Source: an uncultured Collinsella sp. (GTDB taxonomy: Bacteria; Actinomycetota; Coriobacteriia; Coriobacteriales; Coriobacteriaceae). Taken from it: a stretch of DNA of 16,006 nucleotides. The notes beneath the pieces were generated by a model. That model had not been told where the DNA came from and searched no databases. It was given only the letters and a program-made list of their open reading frames with translations. The stretch is taken from NCBI GenBank assembly GCA_902465115.1, contig CABQMC010000015.1, positions 1-16,006 on the forward strand, written 5' to 3'. Position 1 is the stretch's first letter. The number at the start of each line of letters is the position of its first letter. The translations under genes were made by a program, and so were the position numbers. This document shows, in pieces, positions 1 through 5,917 of this stretch.

Positions 1-45
1 AATCGTAGCCCGAGACGGTCCCGGGCTGACAATTTCGACTGTAAT

Positions 46-98
46 GGACGTTCTTGTTTGACTAGTCGTTTAAGAACGTCCCCAATGACTAGTCCAAA
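46..98. repeat. Palindromic intergenic repeat with GACTAGTC core, copy 1
   Basis: A 10-bp perfect stem (46-55 with 72-81, GGACGTTCTT/AAGAACGTCC) encloses a 16-nt loop centred on the self-complementary octamer GACTAGTC. After the stem come CCCCAAT and a second GACTAGTC (ending near 94). Thirty bases, 54-83, recur identically at 2914-2943. The second copy lies in the opposite orientation when judged by the asymmetric GACTAGTC-containing end. It is not coding. It is probably a dispersed palindromic repeat; a terminator is less likely because no T-run follows the stem on the plus strand. Confidence 0.75.
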
Positions 99-106
99 AT
101 GAGAGC

Positions 107-158
107 GGATAATCTCCCGTTTTTGGCTCGGTGACGGCCTCAAAGTGGGAGATTATCC
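107..158. repeat. Long inverted repeat downstream of the RpiR-type gene
   Basis: A 12-bp perfect inverted repeat, GGATAATCTCCC (107-118) with GGGAGATTATCC (147-158), encloses a 28-nt loop. The flanks GAGAGC and ACGCTC add partial pairing. It lies about 40 bp past the stop codon of the minus-strand regulator. Read in that direction it is followed by CATTTTGG, so it could serve as a weak terminator for that gene. The long loop and location beside another palindromic repeat fit a dispersed repeat equally well. Confidence 0.6.
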
Positions 159-197
159 ACGCTCGTTAGATAAGCGTCCGAAAATTCACGCTCGTCG

Positions 198-1052
198 CTA
201 CTTGAGCCCGGGCAGGCGGGTGTAGGGGAACGAGCGCTCCAGGAATTCGGCGCAGCGGGCGTAGTCTTTGGCGAAGTAGCTGCTGTAGAGCGAATCGAGC
301 ACGTATTGCACGGCGATGTGGCTGGCGAACTGCGTGATGCGGTGCGTCATGCTCTCGTGATCGCTCACCGTAAGGTAGGCGGCAAAGCCGGGGTGAATGC
401 GCGCGCAGTATGGCGTGCCGATGACGATGACCGGGACATGCCGACTGCTGAGGATCGGCAAGATTTCCTTGAGGTTGGGCGCAAGGCCGCTGTAGGAGAT
501 AACGATTGCCGCGCGGTCTGAATCCGAGGTGAGAGCCGTGCGCACCTGCGCCTCGATGTTGCCGTAGCATGTGGCGCTTTTGCCGGACGAGAGCAGGCGG
601 TCGCGGAACATTCCCGCTGGGTAGAGGTTGTGCGAGCCCGTGTAGATGTCGACCTGTCGGGCGTTCGCGATGAGCTTGGCGGCGTGGTCAAGCTGCGTGG
701 GGTCGAGCAGCTCCTGCGTTTCGGCCAGCGTGGTCTGGTAGAGCCCCTCCATGCGCTCCATGACCTGCGCGGGGGCGGACGTAGCGTCGAAGGGAAAGTT
801 GATGTCCACGTCGCGGCGGTTTCCTGCCTCGGTCGCCAAGCGAATAAGCTCGACCTTGAGGTCCTTAAAACCCTCGAGGCCGAGCTTTTTGCAAAAACGG
901 TGCACGCTCGCAACAGAAACGTTGGTGCGCGCGGCAAATTCCTTAATAGAAAGCCCGCGGATGTCCTCGCCGATGGCAAGGGCTGCAATGCCGAGTTGTT
1001 GCTCGGTGGGGGTGAGGCCCTGCGCCTCGGTGATCTTGCGTTTGATATCCAT
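198..1052 (-). CDS. MurR/RpiR family transcriptional regulator (HTH + SIS domain)
   Basis: The protein has 284 residues, usual for the RpiR/MurR family of sugar-phosphate-responsive regulators. An N-terminal helix-turn-helix of the HTH_6 type is visible at about residues 33-65 (LSIKEFAARTNVSVASVHRF, then CKKLGLEGFKDLK). A SIS (phosphosugar-binding) fold spans about 125-250, with the signature-like stretch IVISYSGLAPNLKEI near 183-197. The ATG at 1052 is chosen because GGGAG lies 8-12 bases upstream; an upstream in-frame start at 1082 has no such site. The first SIS loop reads YTGSHNLYPAG rather than the common G-x-G-x-S form, so the ligand may be unusual. It is divergent from the PTS EIIA gene, which suggests but does not prove that it controls sugar uptake. 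The specific sugar phosphate cannot be read from the sequence. Confidence 0.93.
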   Translation of the reverse strand: MDIKRKITEAQGLTPTEQQLGIAALAIGEDIRGLSIKEFAARTNVSVASVHRFCKKLGLEGFKDLKVELIRLATEAGNRRDVDINFPFDATSAPAQVMERMEGLYQTTLAETQELLDPTQLDHAAKLIANARQVDIYTGSHNLYPAGMFRDRLLSSGKSATCYGNIEAQVRTALTSDSDRAAIVISYSGLAPNLKEILPILSSRHVPVIVIGTPYCARIHPGFAAYLTVSDHESMTHRITQFASHIAVQYVLDSLYSSYFAKDYARCAEFLERSFPYTRLPGLK

Positions 1053-1300
1053 GCGAACTCCCACACTCGCCAAACCTACCAAAAAGGGATGGGTTTATTT
1101 TGGCACGTTTCGGTCGGTATCAGGAAGTGTCAGGGACGGGGCGGCGGCGGTCCGTGGGCGCGAAAAGAAGTGTCGGGTTTGGCGCGCCCGCTTCTGCCTG
1201 TCCCGCGCGTGGGCGATACTCGGCTTATCGAACCGCGATGCAAAGGAGACGCTCATTCCACGAGCGCTACCGGGAAGGGCTCGCGATTCGAGTCCCCACC
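1053..1300. other. Divergent intergenic region, no gene seen
   Basis: This GC-rich stretch separates the regulator from the EIIA gene. It must contain the regulator's promoter; on the minus strand a CTGACA hexamer around 1130 is the best -35-like match, but no convincing -10 follows at the right distance. Frames crossing it lack ribosome sites and recognisable products. A tRNA-like 3' end around 1277-1306 was examined and rejected. I see nothing else definite. Confidence 0.5.
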
Positions 1301-1329
1301 TTAGCATTTGAACCATTTGGCACTATAAT
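1301..1329 (+). promoter_or_regulatory. Sigma-70-type promoter of the EIIA gene
   Basis: A perfect -10 hexamer TATAAT (1324-1329) lies 17 bp downstream of TTAGCA (1301-1306), which matches 4 of 6 bases of the -35 consensus. The predicted start point near 1336 gives a leader of about 43 nt before the EIIA start codon. Confidence 0.75.
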
Positions 1330-1341
1330 TACCGTAGGCAT

Positions 1342-1357
1342 GCGCACAACGTTGCGC
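1342..1357. promoter_or_regulatory. Dyad in the EIIA leader, candidate operator
   Basis: The sequence GCGCACAACGTTGCGC contains the perfect palindrome CAACGTTG (1347-1354) and, after one mismatch, two more pairs. It lies just downstream of the predicted transcription start, where a repressor such as the divergent RpiR-type protein could block transcription. Binding is inferred from position and symmetry only. Confidence 0.3.
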
Positions 1358-1378
1358 TTAATCAAGAGGAGAAAACGT

Positions 1379-1915
1379 ATGGGTCTGTTTGATATGTTCA
1401 AGAAGAAGGCTGAGCCCGCGGCTGCCGCTGCTCCGGCCTCCATCTCTGCTTCTGCCGGCGCCGACGTGCTGTGCTCGCCCGTCAAGGGCAAGGTCATCAA
1501 GATGGCCGACGTGCCCGATCCCGTCTTTGGTGGCGAGGTTCTGGGCAAGGGCTGTGCCGTGTGGCCCGAGGACGATCTGGTCTACGCTCCCTGCGACGGT
1601 AAGGTGACCGTCACCATGGGTCACGCCGTGGGTCTGCAGTCCGATAGCGGCATCGAGGTTCTGGTGCACGTTGGCGTCGATACCGTCAACATGAACGGTG
1701 ATGGCTTCGAGGGCTTCGTCAAGGCCGACGACGTTGTGAAGGCTGGCCAGCCCATACTCAAGATCGACCGCGCCAAGATCGCCGCTGCTGGTTATAAGGA
1801 CTGCGTCGTGGTGGCCGTGTCCAACACCGCCGAGTTTGCCGACGTCGAGCTCACCGTTGAGGCAGAGTCCGCCGTCGCCGCCGGTGACGCCATCGTTAAG
1901 GTCGTCCGCAAGTAA
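1379..1915 (+). CDS. crr: PTS glucose-type EIIA component
   Basis: This 178-residue cytoplasmic phosphocarrier resembles EIIA-Glc, which takes phosphate from HPr and passes it to an EIIB domain of a sugar permease. The EIIA_1 domain covers about residues 30-178. The active-site histidine is H97 in VLVHVGVDTV, and the supporting histidine is H82 in GHAVGLQSDSG; their spacing of 15 matches H75/H90 of the E. coli protein. The N-terminus MGLFDMFKKK resembles the membrane-touching amphipathic helix of E. coli EIIA-Glc (MGLFDKLKS), followed by an Ala/Pro-rich linker. The ATG at 1379 is preceded by GAGGAG at 1365-1370; longer in-frame versions have no such support. No EIIB or EIIC gene is adjacent, so it probably serves permeases encoded elsewhere. 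It has its own promoter and terminator. Confidence 0.94.
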   Translation: MGLFDMFKKKAEPAAAAAPASISASAGADVLCSPVKGKVIKMADVPDPVFGGEVLGKGCAVWPEDDLVYAPCDGKVTVTMGHAVGLQSDSGIEVLVHVGVDTVNMNGDGFEGFVKADDVVKAGQPILKIDRAKIAAAGYKDCVVVAVSNTAEFADVELTVEAESAVAAGDAIVKVVRK

Positions 1916-1941
1916 ACTGCGGCAACATAAGGATGTGCAAG

Positions 1942-1970
1942 GGTGGTCGGGTTTTCCGGCCACCTTTTTT
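1942..1970 (+). terminator. Rho-independent terminator of the EIIA gene
   Basis: A 9-bp stem (1942-1950 with 1956-1964, one G-U pair) with a GTTTT loop is followed directly by six T residues at 1965-1970. It lies 27 bp after the stop codon. Confidence 0.92.
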
Positions 1971-2056
1971 ATTGCATCGCGGGGAAGCGTTTTATTGTAC
2001 GTTGGGCGGGCTTGCAAACCGTTCGGACGCTAAAACGAACCGACCGCGCCTTCGCG

Positions 2057-2086
2057 TTGCCGAGGGTGTTCATAAGTGGATAGTAT
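2057..2086 (+). promoter_or_regulatory. Possible promoter of the lipoprotein gene
   Basis: TTGCCG (2057-2062) and TAGTAT (2081-2086) are separated by 18 bp and match 4 of 6 consensus bases each. The leader would be about 60 nt. The match is modest, but a promoter is needed here because a strong terminator lies upstream. Confidence 0.4.
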
Positions 2087-2151
2087 GGGCTTACTTATTA
2101 CAACGTGTGCCGCGTCCGGGAAGCGCGGTGCCGCTCATTGGGAGGAACAAC

Positions 2152-2709
2152 ATGAAAAAGAAGCTGCTGCTTGCGCCCCTCATGGCCGTCTTGGTTGCAT
2201 GCGTGGTCGTACTTTCCGGCTGTGGAGGTCCTTCGGTTGAGGAGCTCATCACCGAGGATCTTACGACGCAGTTTGACGAGGTCAAGAACGGTGGCGACGA
2301 CTTCCTCTCTGGTCTGGAGGAGGCTTCGGGCGACGAGTTCGAGCAGCTGGGTATCGATCCCAAGGAGTACGCCAAGACCTATCTCGAGGGCTTTGACTAC
2401 AAGATCGGCGACGTGACGGTCGACGAGGACAAGGGTGTCGCGACCGCCGAGGTCTCTATCACCTGCAAGTCTATGAACAAGATCGTCGAGGACTTCTCCA
2501 CCCAGTATCAGGAGAAGGTCGCTGCGCTTGACACGGTTCCTTCCGATGACGAGCTGTACAAGATGGCCGGTCAGGTTATGGTCGATGTGACCAAGGCCAC
2601 CGAGCCCAGGAAGACCACGGTTATCTTCAAGTACACCTGCAACGACGACGGCGAGTGGTCTGCCGACGACTCCGTCAACTCCGAGATGATGGATGCAATG
2701 CTGAGCTAG
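2152..2709 (+). CDS. Lipoprotein of unknown function
   Basis: The 185-residue product starts with a classic lipoprotein signal: KKK at residues 2-4, a hydrophobic core at about 5-21, and the lipobox LSGC with the lipidated cysteine at residue 24. The mature part is acidic and helical-looking, with a small domain at about 85-165 (alternating strands around TVDEDKGVATAEVSITC and RKTTVIFKYTCNDDGEW). The overall look resembles small DUF4878/DUF5105-type surface lipoproteins, but I cannot assign a family with confidence. Cysteines C105 and C163 (approximate) could form a disulphide. The ATG is chosen because GGGAGGA lies 6-12 bases upstream; longer in-frame versions cross the upstream terminator. 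It is transcribed alone and ends at the first ~170-bp structured repeat. Confidence 0.88.
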   Translation: MKKKLLLAPLMAVLVACVVVLSGCGGPSVEELITEDLTTQFDEVKNGGDDFLSGLEEASGDEFEQLGIDPKEYAKTYLEGFDYKIGDVTVDEDKGVATAEVSITCKSMNKIVEDFSTQYQEKVAALDTVPSDDELYKMAGQVMVDVTKATEPRKTTVIFKYTCNDDGEWSADDSVNSEMMDAMLS

Positions 2710-2712
2710 TTC

Positions 2713-2882
2713 GTTGCGGCGTTTTACCAAACGCCGCAACTGCTCGACGCTGCGCGGGCACCAGAGCGACAACTTGTCATTCAAAGAGGACGGCATGACC
2801 AGAAGGTCTATGCCGTCCTCTTTTCATGCCAATTTGTTCGCTCTGGCGCCCGCTCGCTGGCATTGCTAAAACATCGACGTTA
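2713..2882. repeat. Structured repeat element, copy A (covarying stems)
   Basis: The element begins 3 bp past the lipoprotein stop. It has: a perfect 12-bp hairpin (2713-2724 with 2729-2740) with loop TACC; the linker GCTCGACGCTGC (2742-2753); an outer stem (2754-2768 with 2839-2853, one mismatch); an inner hairpin within it (2783-2796 with 2810-2823) ending in GACC-AGAA-GGTC (2797-2808) with a single bulged T at 2809; and a tail reading TCGCTGGCATTGC then AAACATCGACGTTA. The element at 8107-8275 has the same parts, order and length but different stem sequences. It could be a processed or stable RNA, a terminator module or a mobile palindromic repeat. Confidence 0.8.
2783..2824 (+). terminator. 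Terminator-like inner hairpin of copy A
   Basis: A 14-bp perfect stem, extended by GACC/GGTC around an AGAA loop, ends in TTTT at 2821-2824. This is likely the transcription end of the lipoprotein gene. The T residues partly belong to the stem, so termination may be incomplete or bidirectional. Confidence 0.65.
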
Positions 2883-2889
2883 CCGTGGT

Positions 2890-2943
2890 CCAAACTAGTC
2901 GTTGGGGGCGTTTTTGTTTGACTAGTCGTTTAAGAACGTCCCC
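2890..2943. repeat. Palindromic intergenic repeat with GACTAGTC core, copy 2 (inverted)
   Basis: Bases 2914-2943 are identical to 54-83. The partly G-U-paired left arm GGGGGCGTTTTT (2904-2915) faces AAGAACGTCCCC (2932-2943) around the GACTAGTC loop. The extra ACTAGTC-containing end lies on the left here and on the right in copy 1, so the two copies are inverted relative to each other. Together they bracket the regulator, EIIA and lipoprotein genes. Confidence 0.7.
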
Positions 2944-3005
2944 GATGCTATTTGAATTGCTAATTTGTGCGGGTTGTGGTTTTGTGACCTGCTGAAATTT
3001 AGGAT

Positions 3006-3044
3006 ACTGTACAACTGTACGCTAACTCATCTTCGTAGTATATT
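3006..3044 (+). promoter_or_regulatory. Candidate promoter and operator of the YhgE/Pip operon
   Basis: TATATT (3039-3044) and the overlapping TAGTAT (3036-3041) are -10 candidates with no good -35. Just upstream, GTACA-AC-TGTAC (3009-3020) is a perfect dyad, and ACTGTAC is also directly repeated (3006-3012 and 3014-3020). The dyad sits where a -35 would be, as expected for a repressor or an activator site. The remaining sequence between 2944 and 3100 shows nothing else clear. Confidence 0.35.
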
Positions 3045-3100
3045 GCTACCCGCAAAACTCAGCACCATTATGCCGTGAGGCACTAAAGCGCCTACGTACA

Positions 3101-5917
3101 ATGGTTGTCGATAGTACGATTCGATTCAACGACAGGATGGATGGTCCAAGCGTGAGTCTCGGCAGCAAACTATCCGACGCAAAGGTCTCCTTTGTGATCT
3201 TTAAGCGCGACATCAAGCGATTGCTCGTGAACCCCGTCGCCTTGGTGGTTACCCTCGGCGTGTGTGTTATTCCCTCGCTGTATGCTTGGTACAACATCGT
3301 GGCAAACTGGGATCCGTACGGAAACACCCAGGGCATCAAGATTGCTATCGCCAACAACGACCAGGGAACCCAAAACGACCTGGTGGGCGAGCTCAATGCG
3401 GGCGACAAGGTCGTCGATCAGCTCAAGGAAAACGATCAGCTGGGCTGGACCTTCGTCGATTCGGCCGCCGATGCCAAAGAGGGCGTCGAGAGCGGTGAGT
3501 ACTATGCGGCCATCGTAGTCCCCAAGAACTTCTCGGATAACCTGGTTTCGATGCTCGACGGCAACTACCATCAGCCCAAGCTTACGTACTACGTCAATGA
3601 GAAGAAGAGCGCTATTGCGCCCAAGGTTACCGACACCGGTGCAAACACCATCGAGGAGCAGATCAACTCGGAATTTGTCTCCACGGTGGGCGAGACCGTT
3701 GCCAGTATTGCCAAGGATGCCGGAGTCGATTTAAAGGACAAGGCAACCCAGACTCAGGATTCGTTGGCCGGTTCGGTATCAGAGGCTTCCGATACGTTGG
3801 GCGAAGTGCGTGATTCGATTGGCGACATGAATGCCGCCATCGATAAGACGAGTGGTTCCATTGCCTCGGCAGATGCGGCACTTGCCGGTCTGCAGGGTCA
3901 GGCGCCGTCGCTGACGCAGGCGATCTCCCAGGGCAATGACCTGCTGGGCGAGGCTCGCGCCACGGCGGGCAACTCTGTCGCCTCGCTCTCCAAGGCGCTC
4001 TCGGAAGGCAGCCTTGCGCTCACCAAGACGTCAGCCTCCGCGAACGCTGCGATTGGCAAGCTGACGGGCACGGTCACATCTACGACTACCCGTATCGACA
4101 ACTCGCTTGAGTCTCTCCAAGCGACGATCGACCACAATAAGGCCGTTATCGGGCACTTGGAAATTCTCGTCAATGACACGTCGACAGGTTCCAAGGAAAT
4201 TGACGCGCGCATTGTATCGACCATCGATTTGCTCCGCGAGCAGAATGAAAAGCTTCAGAGCATCAAGGACGGTCTGTCTGCGCAGTCGAGCGCCATGGCG
4301 AATGACGCCGCGGCTGTCTCGGGTGCCAGCGACGCTATCAATAATGCAATTCAGACCGGTGCGACCAACCTTGGCCAGGCCCAGACGGACCTGGGTCAAA
4401 ACGCGCTGCCGAAGGTCTCGAGCGCACTTGATTCGTTTGCCGCCGTCTCGGGTGATCTGACGGGAATCGTGTCTGGCCTCACGCCTACTATTGCAAGTGC
4501 GCGCGGTACGCTATCGCAGCTCGATGCCACGCTCAAGCAGGCCAAGACCACGCTGTCCCAGACCGATTCCTCGCTTGCCAAGGTCCAGGACAAGCTTGCA
4601 ACCGCCGCCAATGACATCGCGGCGCTGCAGACCTCCGAGTCCATGGGCGAGCTGGCCGATCTGATGGGCGTCGATGTCAATGACGTGGCAGATTTCATGG
4701 CGTCTCCGGTTGAGTTGACGTCCAAGTCAATCTATCCGGTCAAGAGCTTTGGCTCGGGCATCGCTCCCTTCTACACCAATCTGGCGCTTTGGGTGGGCGG
4801 CTATGTGCTCATCGCCATTTACAAGCTCGAGGTCGACCGTGAAGGTGTTGGCAGCTTTACGGCGCGCCAAGGCTACTTTGGCCGCTGGTTGCTCATGGTG
4901 ATCCTGGGCGCATTGCAGGCCATCATCGTTACGGTGGGTGATCTGGTTATTGGCGTACAGTGCGTCAACCCGTTGCTGTTCGTGCTGGGCGGCATCGCCA
5001 TCTCGTTTACGTACGTCAACATCATTTACGCGCTGTCCACTACGTTTAAGCACATCGGCAAGGCAATCGGCGTCATTCTGGTTATCGTGCAGATTCCGGG
5101 TTCATCGGGCATGTACCCCATCGAGATGATGCCTGGCTTCTTCCAGTGGCTGCACCCACTGCTGCCCTTTACCTACGGCATCAATCTGCTGCGCGAGACG
5201 GTCGGCGGCATGTACTCGTTTAACTACCTGTTTAACCTGTGCATTCTGGGCGTGTTCTTGATCGTGGCGCTCTTTATCGGCCTGCAGCTGCGTCCGCTGC
5301 TGCTCAACCTTAACCTGCTCTTTGATAAACAGCTCTCCACGACCGGTATGATGATTTGCGAGTCCAACGACCTGCCGCGCCAGCGCTACTCGCTGCGCAC
5401 GGCCATGCGCGTCATGCTCGATTCCGATTCGTACCGTCGCGAACTGCTCGATCATGCGGTCGCCTTTGAACATCGCTACCCGTACTACATCAAGGGCGGT
5501 TTTGCCGCCGTGGTGGGCGTTCAGGTCCTGCTCTTTGTCCTGTCGACGGTTCTCGATATCGACAATAACGGCAAGATCATCCTGCTTGTCATTTGGATCA
5601 TCTCGGTTATTGCCATCTGCGGCTGGCTGATCAATATCGAATATATCCGAGCGAGCCTCAATACCCAGATGCGCATCTCGGCGCTTTCGGATGAGGACCT
5701 GCGTCGCGAGATGCGCGAACACACGGCCGCCATTCCTGCCGCCCGCCACATGTTTGGCCTCAACGCCAGCGAGCGTGGTGCCAAGGGCGGCGATCAGTCC
5801 ACGGGCCGCTTGCCGCATATCGGCTCGCACCATAAATCTCAGGGCAGCGACAGCACAGCCACAAATGATGGAGATACCACCGCGCTTGGCAAGCACTCCA
5901 AAGGAGGTGAGGCATAA
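3101..5917 (+). CDS. YhgE/Pip family membrane protein with C-terminal extension
   Basis: This is a large integral membrane protein of up to 938 residues. After a short cytoplasmic start there is one membrane segment (about residues 45-66) followed by the family hallmark NWDPYGN (69-75). A long extracytoplasmic region (about 75-550) is rich in Ala/Ser/Asp heptads and probably forms coiled coils. A membrane block resembling ABC-2 permeases follows (segments near 553-575, 593-620, 623-647, 655-675 and 709-735). This order matches YhgE/Pip, related to EsaA/YueB of type VII secretion and lactococcal phage infection protein. Unlike its partner it adds about 200 residues with two more membrane segments (796-818, 825-846) and a polar tail. 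The start is uncertain: ATG 3101 has no ribosome site, and ATG 3137 or GTG 3152 are possible. It is the first gene of a two-gene operon. Its substrate is unknown. Confidence 0.88.
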   Translation: MVVDSTIRFNDRMDGPSVSLGSKLSDAKVSFVIFKRDIKRLLVNPVALVVTLGVCVIPSLYAWYNIVANWDPYGNTQGIKIAIANNDQGTQNDLVGELNAGDKVVDQLKENDQLGWTFVDSAADAKEGVESGEYYAAIVVPKNFSDNLVSMLDGNYHQPKLTYYVNEKKSAIAPKVTDTGANTIEEQINSEFVSTVGETVASIAKDAGVDLKDKATQTQDSLAGSVSEASDTLGEVRDSIGDMNAAIDKTSGSIASADAALAGLQGQAPSLTQAISQGNDLLGEARATAGNSVASLSKALSEGSLALTKTSASANAAIGKLTGTVTSTTTRIDNSLESLQATIDHNKAVIGHLEILVNDTSTGSKEIDARIVSTIDLLREQNEKLQSIKDGLSAQSSAMANDAAAVSGASDAINNAIQTGATNLGQAQTDLGQNALPKVSSALDSFAAVSGDLTGIVSGLTPTIASARGTLSQLDATLKQAKTTLSQTDSSLAKVQDKLATAANDIAALQTSESMGELADLMGVDVNDVADFMASPVELTSKSIYPVKSFGSGIAPFYTNLALWVGGYVLIAIYKLEVDREGVGSFTARQGYFGRWLLMVILGALQAIIVTVGDLVIGVQCVNPLLFVLGGIAISFTYVNIIYALSTTFKHIGKAIGVILVIVQIPGSSGMYPIEMMPGFFQWLHPLLPFTYGINLLRETVGGMYSFNYLFNLCILGVFLIVALFIGLQLRPLLLNLNLLFDKQLSTTGMMICESNDLPRQRYSLRTAMRVMLDSDSYRRELLDHAVAFEHRYPYYIKGGFAAVVGVQVLLFVLSTVLDIDNNGKIILLVIWIISVIAICGWLINIEYIRASLNTQMRISALSDEDLRREMREHTAAIPAARHMFGLNASERGAKGGDQSTGRLPHIGSHHKSQGSDSTATNDGDTTALGKHSKGGEA
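5901..5910 (+). promoter_or_regulatory. Strong ribosome binding site of the second YhgE/Pip gene
   Basis: AAGGAGGTGA lies inside the last codons of the upstream gene, 7 nt before the ATG at 5918. The upstream TAA and this ATG are directly adjacent, which implies translational coupling and matched output of the two membrane proteins. Confidence 0.9.

Noticed and set aside
46..158. A CRISPR array, suggested by repeated palindromic units
   Set aside because: There are only two unrelated palindromes, with no regular repeat-spacer pattern and no cas genes in the window.
1277..1306. tRNA-like 3' end (ATTCGAGTCCCCACC) before the EIIA promoter
   Set aside because: The five bases before TTCGAGT do not pair with those after it, no matching 5' acceptor strand is found upstream, and there is no CCA end or anticodon arm. 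At most it is a chance resemblance.
1100..1378. An N-terminal extension of the EIIA frame
   Set aside because: It would cross the TATAAT promoter, and the internal ATG at 1379 has a good ribosome site and starts the conserved MGLFDMF sequence.
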